DNA of 64,000 bases, taken from the NCBI RefSeq assembly GCF_030867145.1, contig NC_134419.1:2542001-2606000 (forward strand), written 5' to 3'. The notes under the pieces are model-generated. The model searched no databases and was not told the origin of the DNA. It saw only the letters and a program-made list of their open reading frames with translations. Source of the stretch: Opisthocomus hoazin. Lineage: Eukaryota; Chordata; Aves; Opisthocomiformes; Opisthocomidae. Shown here piece by piece: positions 1-8,800 of this stretch; positions within the stretch are counted from its first letter, which is position 1, and the number at the start of each line of letters is the position of its first letter. A program made the position numbers and the translations under genes.

Positions 1-466
1 GGGAACAAAGCATGAGCTTGGGAAATGCTTTGAAAACCAGAAGAGCAGCTCTGGAAGTTTGGCCTTTTATCTTTTAACTGATAACACACTCCAGTCACCA
101 AGTTTTCAGCATCCTAAATGGAGAAAGCAGACATCCTGAGATAAAAATAAGGAAGGTGGCGCAAGAAGCGGTGCAAAAGTTGATGAAACAGAGAGGCACA
201 AGATCTAGGAAGAGATAATATCTTGTATTGGACCAAAACAAATCTGGAAAAAAAAAAAGAGCTAAAAACTTTTCAGTCATGCAAGTCCTTTGTTTAGGTC
301 AAAAAGCAGCACTGACCAGCAAAATTCCAGCAGAGTGATTATTTTCAGAATGTAGAAACACCACAATAATGAACTTAAAGACGGGATTTACAAGCAGCAA
401 CAGCACACTTCAAGGTTATCCTCAGTAACCGGTAACTTACAACAAAAATCAGCAAGCAGAACTTAC
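1..466 (-). other. LEPROT: LEPROT intron 3 (partial)
   Basis: This stretch follows the exon 3 donor. I searched it for the final LEPROT exon, which should encode a segment like KWGACGLVLAGN and end in FSWEQW, and did not find it. Nothing else is recognised apart from an A-rich run near 247-260. Confidence 0.8.
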
Positions 467-653
467 CGCTTCAACTCGTGCAAGGATTATAGGAAATCCA
501 AAGGCAGAAACAACAATTCCAGTCGTGAAGAAATACGCCAATTCCCTGCAGGCACTGCTGGCTGCATCGCTGTCATCACTTACTCTTTTTGCAATGAAGT
601 GGGGAATGGGGCAGATGAAGTAAAATATTAAGACAAACAGAGGCCAGTACACA
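467..653 (-). CDS. LEPROT: LEPROT coding exon 3
   Basis: This exon has 187 bases, with acceptor CCCCAG and donor GCG/GTAAGT. It encodes [19 protein letters not shown] through to ILARVEA, covering the second and third membrane helices. It ends in phase 0. Confidence 0.95.
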
Positions 654-1940
654 CTGGGGAGGGGGAAAAAGGAAATGCATAATCAGTTTAGGCGGACGCT
701 TCAATAAAAAGCATCTTCGGTTTAGAAAAAGTCATTGCAACAGCTGTAATCCTACTTGCTGGTTTGCAAAGTGGATTAGGTGATTTAACCACAAGCTGCC
801 ACCCAAAGGGGCGAGCCCACCTCGCTTTCCCCGCGTGCTGGCACAAGCGCTCATACGGCCTCGCGTAGGGCAGGACCCACTCTCCCACGACGACCCAGTG
901 TTAATTTATTTTACACTCGCACCGCCTTGCCGATTCAGCTCACACCACCGCCTCACAGCAACAAGTCACCACACAGGGAACAGGAAACTGAATCCCAGCA
1001 TGGTCGGGGTTGGCAGGGACCTCTGTGGGTCACCCAGCCCAACCCCCTGCCTAAGCAGGGTCACCCAGAGCCGGTTGCACAGCACCGCGTCCAGGCGGGT
1101 CTGGAATATCTCCAGAGAAGGAGACTCCACAACCTCGCTGGGCAGCCAAGCAGGATGGGAACCCAGCGCCTTCCCAAATTAGAGGGATCCCGGAGCATAA
1201 ACAAGCCGAACGCGAAGGCACACCCTTGCACGCTCATCTCTGTGAGCGCTCTCATCGGCTTCATCTGGATTTTTAAGTGTAACAGCCAGCCCAGCTGGAG
1301 CCTTGCAGCAGGAGGGTTGTTTAAAACAAGAGGGAAGCAAGGGAAAGGATTGTGCGAGGTTAAAACTGACTGCTTAGCAAGATGGCACCGCTTTTCCTGA
1401 GCGTAGGGCTGGTTTCAGTCATTTTTTTTTAAGGGATATTTAAAAACCGCCTGAGGAGGCAGCATTTAATTACAACAAACCCCCGTGGGTTAAGAGCCAG
1501 AAAGCAGGCGACTGCTGGAAGATAACCAGAGCCAGACAGCTCAATTAAGTGCGATCAACGCCTCAATTAACAGATATGGAGAAGGGGAAGCTGTGGAAGC
1601 GAAGCCCGCTCACCCGTAATACTCCAGGGCGCAGCCCAGCATGAGGAACGTCAGCCCGATGGCTCCGCTGAAGGACAGCGCGACGAGAGCTGCAACGGCA
1701 CAAGGCAAGGCCCTGAGGCGGGAGCCGCCTCACCCGTTACCGCTTACCCCTCCCCGCGACGCCCGCCCCGCTGAGGTAACGCCTAGGAAAGGGAAGCGCA
1801 ACCCGGTCGCTCTGCTCTCTCAGAGGGGGGGGAAGACCCCGACCCGCGGGCGGACGGGCTGCTCGGAGCTGCCACGGCAGCTCCGAGCCGCCGATCCGCC
1901 CGCGGGCCGGGAAGCCCTCGGTACCTTTGATGCCCGCCAT
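467..1940 (-). CDS. LEPROT: Leptin receptor overlapping transcript protein, first three coding exons (3' partial)
   Basis: Coding segments on the minus strand are 1940-1925, 1689-1614 and 653-467; they join in frame to 93 codons. The product starts [20 protein letters not shown] and continues through [16 protein letters not shown] and [18 protein letters not shown], which matches mammalian LEPROT almost residue for residue. The paralogue LEPROTL1 differs at many of these positions. The family (Vps55-like) has four membrane helices, sits in endosomes and Golgi, and affects surface levels of leptin and growth hormone receptors. Three helices are visible here: about residues 7-26, 33-50 and 68-88. 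The known protein has 131 residues, so the missing 38 codons, including the last helix, must lie in an exon left of position 1. Splice joins are phase 1 (AAAG/CT), phase 2 (GG/T) and phase 0 at the final visible donor. DNAJC6 lies directly upstream in the same orientation, as in mammals. Confidence 0.95.
654..1613 (-). other. LEPROT: LEPROT intron 2
   Basis: This 960-base intron has a GT donor at 1613 and an AG acceptor at 655-654. It contains one short CR1 fragment at about 991-1147. The short open frames on the plus strand between 835 and 1400 run through that repeat and are not credited as genes. Confidence 0.85.
991..1147 (-). mobile_element. CR1 LINE 3' fragment
   Basis: The sequence contains the CR1 3' region read on the minus strand: the complement of the block ending in CTGGGTGACCCACAGAGGTC followed by CCTGCCAACCCC. 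It is severely 5'-truncated, and the terminal octamer repeats are degraded to AATCCCAGC. It is closely related to the CR1 copies at 57754 and 59581. Confidence 0.85.
1614..1689 (-). CDS. LEPROT: LEPROT coding exon 2
   Basis: This exon has 76 bases, with acceptor TTGCAG and donor GG/GTGAGC. It encodes [20 protein letters not shown] followed by ALEYYG, the first membrane helix of the Vps55 family. Confidence 0.94.
1925..1940 (-). CDS. LEPROT: LEPROT coding exon 1
   Basis: This exon supplies 16 coding bases, ATG to AAAG, encoding MAGIK plus one base of the next codon. The donor is GTACCG. The ATG sits in CAACATGGCGGG, which is both a YY1-like and a TISU-like context. The start is chosen because MAGIK/MAGVK is the conserved N-terminus. 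Confidence 0.92.
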
Positions 1941-1944
1941 GTTG
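1933..1944 (-). promoter_or_regulatory. LEPROT: YY1/TISU-like element overlapping the LEPROT start codon
   Basis: The minus strand reads CAACATGGCGGG. This matches the TISU consensus SAASATGGCGGC at 11 of 12 positions and the YY1 core ATGGCGG. TISU elements are known to drive scanning-free initiation on mRNAs with 5'UTRs of only a few to about 30 bases. Confidence 0.5.
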
Positions 1945-1982
1945 GCGGCCCTGAACGACGTCGAGCTGAGGCAGCGGCCAGC

Positions 1983-1991
1983 CACTTCCGC
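1983..1991 (-). promoter_or_regulatory. ETS-family (GABPA/ELK-like) site
   Basis: The minus strand reads GCGGAAGTG, containing the CGGAAGTG core, about 45 bases upstream of the LEPROT ATG. This is the usual position for such sites in CpG-island promoters. It is a motif match only. Confidence 0.4.
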
Positions 1992-2022
1992 CTACCGCCC
2001 TCTAGCCCCGCCCCCTCCTGCA

Positions 2023-2030
2023 TCACGTGA
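2023..2030. promoter_or_regulatory. TCACGTGA palindrome (E-box / CLEAR-like)
   Basis: This is a perfect 8-base palindrome containing CACGTG, 83 bases upstream of the LEPROT start codon. TFEB/TFE3/MITF and USF proteins bind this extended E-box, and it is typical of lysosomal and endosomal gene promoters. That fits an endosomal protein, but binding is inferred from the motif. Confidence 0.45.
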
Positions 2031-2098
2031 GCGGCCGCCGTGCGAGGCGATTCGCGGGCTGCCCCGCCCTCGCCGGGGGAAGGGGGCGGTGCGCGCTC

Positions 2099-2112
2099 GT
2101 CGCCATGGTTAC
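2099..2112. promoter_or_regulatory. RFX X-box-like inverted repeat
   Basis: The sequence GTCGCCATGGTTAC has two half sites (GTCGCC and GGTTAC) around an AT spacer. It matches the RFX X-box consensus GTNRCC-N-RGYAAC at all but one position. Confidence 0.3.
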
Positions 2113-2160
2113 GGGGCGGCGTTGCGCTGCTTCCAGGCAGGCCTTGGGGCGGGCCTTTAG

Positions 2161-2275
2161 TGTATACACACACACACATATATATGTAAATTAATCTAAA
2201 TAGGTGTATATATGCATGCACAGGCACTATTTAAATACATAAACACATATAAACATAAACACCTATAAACATAAA
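2161..2275. repeat. CA/TA microsatellite and A-rich imperfect tandem repeat
   Basis: A short (CA)n-(TA)n tract at about 2163-2186 is followed by an AT-rich stretch in which ATAAACA-type units recur imperfectly (about 2237-2275). It marks an abrupt change from the CpG-rich LEPROT promoter to AT-rich DNA. Confidence 0.7.
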
Positions 2276-3659
2276 AAGGCCCCCGCCCATCAGTCTCTGC
2301 CATTTTCCAGGCTGCTCCTGAAACCCTCTGTTTTCAGCCCAAAAAATGGACCCGGGTGACTGCTCGTTTCATACGGTGCCTTCTCAGGAGCTGGATCCCC
2401 CTCCCCACCTCGTCAGGGCCCTGCGCTTCTGCTGATCCCCACCAAGACAGGCCCATCTTCGGGGGTTTTCTTTTTAGAGCAGTATTTATCAAGCCTTAGA
2501 TTTTTGAGATCCCGTTTTTGAGCCAAGAACAGCCTTTTTGAGGGAGATTTCGCACAGCCCTGAGGATACACCTCCCCAGGGAGATTTTCTTCAGATATCT
2601 CCCAGTTCTGCCTATCAGCTCTTCTCCTTTCCTATCTTCTCCAATACAGATTTCCCCCCCCCCAATGTCATTATAAATTTTAATTAATTTGCAGCCAAGA
2701 AATCTGCCCAATTAAAACAGAATCAGCTAAATGCCTCAAGTAAAAGTTATGTTAGGTGCTGCGCTTGCTGCCTTGCTTGGCTGTGGGTCTCCGAAGCGTA
2801 GTAATCCAAGGATAGCAAGTGCTGAGTTGTTTCCAAAATGTCTTAATTTGGGAAAACCGCCTGGAATGCCACCCTGTGAATTAACACTCAGTGCTAGCGA
2901 CCACTTTGATGAGGCAACATTGGTCATGGCCGAGGCACATCACCCATACCATGGGAGCAGACGTAGGATTTCAGCATTGTGGTCTGGTCACAGTTTGTGA
3001 GCAGCAATTAAATTCAGCATTTCTGGGCTTATTTTGAGACAGAGAATGATGCAGAGACCCTTTCACTGTACCCTCCTCCCCCCCCCAGAAGAGCCTTCAG
3101 CTGTCATCAACAAGCAAAAAAGCCCTAGGAGTTTCTAATACCAGCTTATTAGCTGCTGCTAACATAAAGAGGGTTGGACCTACAATAAATATAGTAATAC
3201 ACACCTGACTTCATGTGTCTAAAAAGAAATCAAAACATAGAAGCAAGTTAAGTGACCATCTTGTGTTTCAGCTGGGCTAAAAAGCTTTTCTCTTAAGCAA
3301 GAAGGCTGCATTGTTTCCCATTGCAAATTTTCTCTAAATTAACTGTTCTTAAAATCTGCTTGCAGCAATGGGAACGGGCTTCTTCATGTAGCTTGTTTGC
3401 TCTTGAGGAAATAAAAGCTCTAGAAAAAAAAATATTGTCTCTAGAACACATAATTTATGGCTACCTTGATGTGTACCACACAGGTCCACCCAGCTCTGTG
3501 CCGGAGCAGCAGAGGCATTGGTAAGATGCTGTAGACAAAAGAATTTTCCATTCGCCATACATGGATTCATTGCTGCTTATCCAGCATTTAACAGATCTGA
3601 ACTGCATTTAAAAACAAGAAAGTAGAGGGTTTTTCTACCCCCCCAAGCACAAAACATAC
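2276..3659. other. Intergenic spacer between DNAJC6 3' end and LEPROT promoter
   Basis: I recognise no gene, repeat family or RNA here. Short homopolymer runs occur (C at about 2655-2663 and 3079-3086). If the DNAJC6 poly(A) site is near 3660, this is the distal part of an intergenic gap of only about 1.7 kb. Confidence 0.6.
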
Positions 3660-5794
3660 TTGAATATGTTAATTTGAGCTTTTTAATGTATATACAAATC
3701 TTTTAGACCAGTCACAATTTCATTGAGTATATACTGTATTTACAAAAATTACAATAATTTAGTCAAACAGTAAACCTGAACATTGATAAGCTCTGTCACT
3801 ACCAGATATGACAAGAAATCTTTTTATTAGTTAACTATTTTGATATACATATGTCCTAATACTTTCATGCATCCATAAAAACATTAGGGATGAACGTAAC
3901 CAAAGCTGAAGTAGGGTAGGGTTTCTTTTGGTAGATAAAGATTAATGATGGATTTGTGTTTTGTGAACATATGAGTATCCAGATTTATGTGCCATGACAA
4001 ACTCAATACAAAGCTAACGTAGTTTTCATCATTAAAAAAGTACATTATAGTAATGAGATCCTTTTTATTATATAGGCATAGGTCACAATATCTACAAATG
4101 TGAATGAGAAACAATAAACCAATAAATCACAGGAACATGATTCACATTCCAGTTATCTCTTTAAATAAGACAAGCACATACTGGATCAAAACATTAATAA
4201 ATAACATCCAGTTTGTTACTATTCTCTTAAGGTCTTTTATATAAAAGGAGACCTATGTGTTGGTTTCACATTTTCAATTAATGGTGGTAAATAATGGCCC
4301 AATACAACAAAAGGATGACTTTTATACAGAAAGCAATGTACTTTGACACGCTGGCTTTGCAGTAAAGGTTTTGCCACTTGAAAATGTAGGTGCAACAAGT
4401 GGATTGTCTTCAAAAACCACCAGCTTTAAAGACTCGCATCAGATGGCAACCTGTTCCTTAAGCAGTAAATACAAAGGATTTCCTGCCCATCTTCTGAATA
4501 TACCTACCCTTTCAAAGCTCAAATACAGATACAACACCTTGGGAAATAAACTGCTAGCTTTAGTTATTCTACAAAAGAATGCCAGAATTTGGGGTGAAGA
4601 GTGTAACTTGCTGTTTAACCAAGAAAGATGCTTCAGCTTAGGATCAGAGATATTTCCTTGTGATATTATTGCTTTGGTCCAATATAAATTTCTAAAGATA
4701 ATCAATTTGCACTGTATTTACCCCAAAAATCAGACCCGGTCCACAGATGTCTACATGACAGCTTGCACACCATGATCTGAAAAGTGAAGTCGCAACAGGT
4801 TGCGTTCTGCCAAGAGCCTTTTCCAAGTGCTCTGGAGCTGATAAAGGCATAGAGGTGATACACGGGGGCTGGAAAAAGTCTTCTGAATCCTCAGGAGGGG
4901 AAGCGTTGCCTACAGACCGGGAAATTTCTAAAACTGTTAGTTGTAGTTTGTTGAGGCTGCTTTTGTCTGATGGTTTCAAGCTATTGGTGAGAACCTCATG
5001 GGAAATGCAGTACGTGCCCATTCCTCACTTTTACAACTGTGGATTCACCCTTCCCCCCCAACTCCCTGTTCCCCCAGAACTGCTGTTTAAACATCAATTA
5101 CTTGCTGTTTTCTTTAAAAGATTCTTGCTCCATAACGCTGAGGAGTTTCTTCGGCACATTTCACGGCTGGACTGGGAGGTGAAGGACAGTATTAACGCCT
5201 AAAGCAGCAGTCAGCTGCCACACTGATTCAGCTTTGTCTCTAGTCAGGCACACTACACTAGATTAGCAATTAAGCAGCAAATGGTGGCTGTTAGAAGTGT
5301 GCCTAAACCACATCTGCGCACTTAAATTTTGAGAAAGTCTCATCCAAATCTAGGAAGAAAGTATACTGAAGTTTGGGCTTCACCACCAGTTATTGAACTC
5401 AGCTGAAGTGTTGCCGTATCACATATCACAAAAAAAGTAGGAAATTCACCAGCAACACGGTGTTGGAGACAACAATTCCACCTTCACCCAGAATGTATTC
5501 TCTCGCCCCACTTGAATGAAAGAAAAAAAATAAAAAATAAAAAAATAGAAAAGTTGCAAGAAACTGTAACCCCATGGCTCTCATAGGGCAAGCCAGGTGG
5601 CTAGAGTTCCTCCGAGCTCAGGATTATCGATACAAGTCTAAGGAAACCTTTCTCTTGTTCTTCATGGTAAGTATTAGGCTCTTAGTTTTCTGAAACTTCC
5701 GAATTTCCAGCCAGAGTTTGGTTGATCTGTGACTTTTGTGACAAGAGACTATATAAGCACTAGCACAGGTCTGCAGTGGAGACTGAGAAAATAC
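3660..5794 (-). other. DNAJC6: DNAJC6 3' untranslated region
   Basis: This region follows the TAG stop at 5797-5795 on the minus strand. It holds no coding similarity; the open frames at 4371-4775 and 4855-5202 are unsupported. Three possible poly(A) signals occur on the minus strand: AATAAA at 4069-4064, AATAAA at 3828-3823 and ATTAAA at 3687-3682. The last is followed by a GT-rich and then G-rich tract (about 3660-3642), the usual downstream element, so I place the main 3' end near 3660. The exact end is inferred. Confidence 0.55.
3682..3687 (-). terminator. DNAJC6: Candidate DNAJC6 poly(A) signal (ATTAAA)
   Basis: The minus strand reads ATTAAA. It is followed about 20-40 bases downstream by TATGTTTTGTGCTTGGGGGG, a GU/G-rich element. 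Upstream AATAAA hexamers at 4069-4064 and 3828-3823 are alternatives that would give shorter 3'UTRs. Confidence 0.4.
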
Positions 5795-5896
5795 CTAATA
5801 CAAGGGTTTTTGTCCTTGGTTTTCAAATTCTGACCAGGCATCATTTAGCTCCATAAATATCATCTTTGCGTATTGTTCATATGGCTGGCCAGTAGC
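5795..5896 (-). CDS. DNAJC6: DNAJC6 coding exon 19 (terminal)
   Basis: This final coding exon has 102 bases including TAG, with acceptor TTCCAG. It encodes [20 protein letters not shown] and ends in [10 protein letters not shown], identical to the mammalian auxilin C-terminus as I recall it. Confidence 0.96.
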   Translation of the reverse strand, partial: ATGQPYEQYAKMIFMELNDAWSEFENQGQKPLY

Positions 5897-8800
5897 CTGG
5901 AATAAAAACAGAAAGAGGCATATCACATCTACCACAGACTGCAGAAGTCCTACATCTGAGCAGCTGGATTCTCAAGCAGTTATTCACTTTCCACAACTGG
6001 TTTTCACCCATTCTTTGACAAGAGTAACCTGCTGTTGAGGGCTGTTTACAGCAGAATTTCTTAGCTCTTCTGCTTCTCAGAGCGGATAACCCCCCAAGCG
6101 TGAGAAAGCACCGCACTCCCAAGAGCAAAAAATTTAACACAGGCTTTGCAAGAGGCATTTTACCAGCGCTGAAGGGAAAGAGCTGCCACCTGACAGCTCC
6201 TTGATAAAAGCAGTATTCCTGCAAGCCTCTGGGCAACCCGCATCTCCAAGCCTTGCCCACTGCCCTGAAACTCTTAGGGCCTCAGTTTCCTCGGAAGTGG
6301 GAGCCTCGTCGTCACCATAGGGTTTCCCCAAACAGCATCGTTGCTCTCTGGTTGGCAAGGGTAAGCAGCAAGACCACAAGCTGGATAATCAGATAGCCTG
6401 ATTCTTCCACTCTAGAAGTTTGATTTTAAGACCTCTCTCCTTTGATATGCCTTTATCACATTCTCATCTCCTTTAGCAGGCACAATATTCTGGACTGCTG
6501 TTCACCACCAGGATGGATTAGAGTCAAAGAGAGGGTGACAAAAGCTGAAGAGCCGAATCTCTGCTGCTTGGAGCAGCACGTACCAAGCACGGTCTTGGGG
6601 CTGGGAGTGGTTAGAGTTCTCACCTTTCAGAAACCGGCAAAAATCTTGAACTACTGCTTCCTACAAAGCTGTTTGCACTAATGAATCAAGAAATCACTTT
6701 TGACACTTTATAATTAAGAGAACAGTGACAATTTCTGAACAATGTCAAACTAGGAAAACCTTACCTTGTCAGGATGAACGACAAGCACAGCCCGCCGGTA
6801 GACCTTCTTCACTTGCTCTGGAGTGACAAGATCTGCCATACTAACAGGTTTCCACTTGGTCTCCCCTGCCCATAAGACTGTATGCATTGTGGACAGCAGG
6901 GCTCTTATATTTCTCTCCTTCCCTTCAATCCATTCCAGCACCTGGAAAGAAGAATGAGAGTCTCAGTTTATGCCTTACATTACATATTCCGTTAGGAAAA
7001 AGTTTCTTCATTTGAATAGCACTGACTCCAAGGATCACCTTAGATTTCTTTCCAAACTTTAGAAAGCCTTCAGAAGATATTTGTCAGTCTCTACTTTTTC
7101 ATTAATTTTTAGATCCCTGCTTGGAAGTTAAGACAGACCTTGAACAACATCCCTGCTAAAAATACTGAGTTGGTAATTATTATGAACAGTCATTAGATGG
7201 AAGAGCCAAAAGATAAAGCAAATGTTTAACTGTGTGGCTCTTCAGCAAGCTGAGTTGCACACCTGAAGTAAGCTTGACTAGAACTCTGCTGTGGATGTAT
7301 ATCTTCAGTGCATGTTGAGAGTTAAGTCTTGTAAAGACTCATGTTGAGGGCTGGCTTCAATATAGCTCATTTGAAGCCCTAAGCCTCAATTCTTTCCACA
7401 TGCCTATTTGCTACCTGCAATCCAGCAGCCAAATCAAGCAATAGGTAGTCCACTTTCCCAGATGATGTAGTCCCCCTTAGTGGTTGCCATCTTAGCCTGC
7501 AGCTGGGGAAGGGGAGGAGGAAAAGGAAGTAAACGTGAAAGCCAAAGCGTAAGTAGTTTTAACAGTTCCAGGCTGAAGTGACTCAACAAAATAAAATGCA
7601 GAGCAAAGGGAATTGAATTGGGAAGGGAGAATCAGCTGGGTGCTTCAGAGATTTGGCAGCTTGCTGGGGGGAAAATGTCACACATATTAAGTAGTGCCAT
7701 CTGAATCGCGGAGGTTGTGTAGCTTATGGACTGAGAAAACTGCTGCCCACTTGATGGCCCGACAGCTGTCCAGCTTGGTTATGAGTGACTGACGTTGGTG
7801 TTCAGCATGGCTGCTGGCACACACTTTCCAAAGGTTAAAACACTTCGACAAGGTTAAAAAAAATTTTAGTTTTTAAAAAATTCCCTCATTCTGTTTTCTA
7901 GAAGTTTGCTTAGCTTTTGCTTCAGCTTCTCCTCTCAGTTCTGAATCCTTCTGTAATTATAGTCTATGGTTTCATATTTCAAATGTAGAGCAGGACAGAC
8001 TCAATTTCCTTCCCCTCCCAACAGATCTGTAGTTTGGCAATTTACTGAGGAGAATTCTAGAGCAGGCAAAATTAATGAGACAGTGGATTATTTCAATGAG
8101 CTGTGCCTGCTAATCAGGGCTGGAGTGATGTGGAAGACCAGCAGCCCTGGCAGTAATGCTGAGCAAGCCACTGTCTACCGCAGCCTGGTTTAGGACAGAA
8201 ATGTAACCTTGGAGCTTTAAATCTCTTCCAAAGGATGTTCACATCTCCAGGGAAGGCAGGAGAATTTATTACATGAACAAACAGCGAGTAGATCTCACTT
8301 TCTGCCCTGAGGCAACCTCACCCTAGGGATAACATCCCTCATTTCACCAACACCTGGCTTTGGCAGAAGGACTGGCAGAAATGGTCACGGCTCCTTTGTC
8401 TGGTTTATTTGTAGGAAGCTATTTCAGAGTAGACTCCTTACAAACTTACCACTTTTTCTCAGTAGTATCTCTCATTCTGATGAGATGGGGAATATCTGGA
8501 AGAATCTTCACCAACACCCACAGTTTATGGCTTTGCCTTTGTGATCGCACAAGCTCACTGCTGTCTGGCACGCGAACGGGGAGCACAGCAGTTTACGGCG
8601 CTATCACGTTTAGACCCCTGCTTTATGGAAAGCAAGCATGGGAGACAGCACGCGGTCTTTGGGATCCAGCAATGCTGGAGAGGCTGCACATTAAATTGAG
8701 GGCTAGAACGGGAGGGGAGCTGCTGGCCCTACACGATCTGCCCGATTTGCCGAGCTGCCTCTCACACGGGATGGCTGGTGGCTTGCTGCCCGCTCCGCCT

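Larger units (their letters stand above)
1941..2160 (-). promoter_or_regulatory. LEPROT: LEPROT GC-rich promoter / 5'UTR
   Basis: This CpG-dense block lies immediately upstream of the LEPROT start codon and continues the CpG-rich stretch from about 1730. It has no TATA box. It contains a GC box (GCCCCGCCCCC near 2006-2016), an ETS-like CGGAAGTG, a palindromic TCACGTGA and an RFX X-box-like sequence. It looks like a broad housekeeping-type promoter. The transcription start is not determined; a TISU-like start context would suit a very short 5'UTR. Confidence 0.65.

Noticed and set aside
467-1940. Identification as LEPROTL1
   Set aside because: The first helix ([15 protein letters not shown]) and the [12 protein letters not shown] segment match LEPROT; LEPROTL1 has clearly different residues, and DNAJC6 adjacency fits LEPROT.
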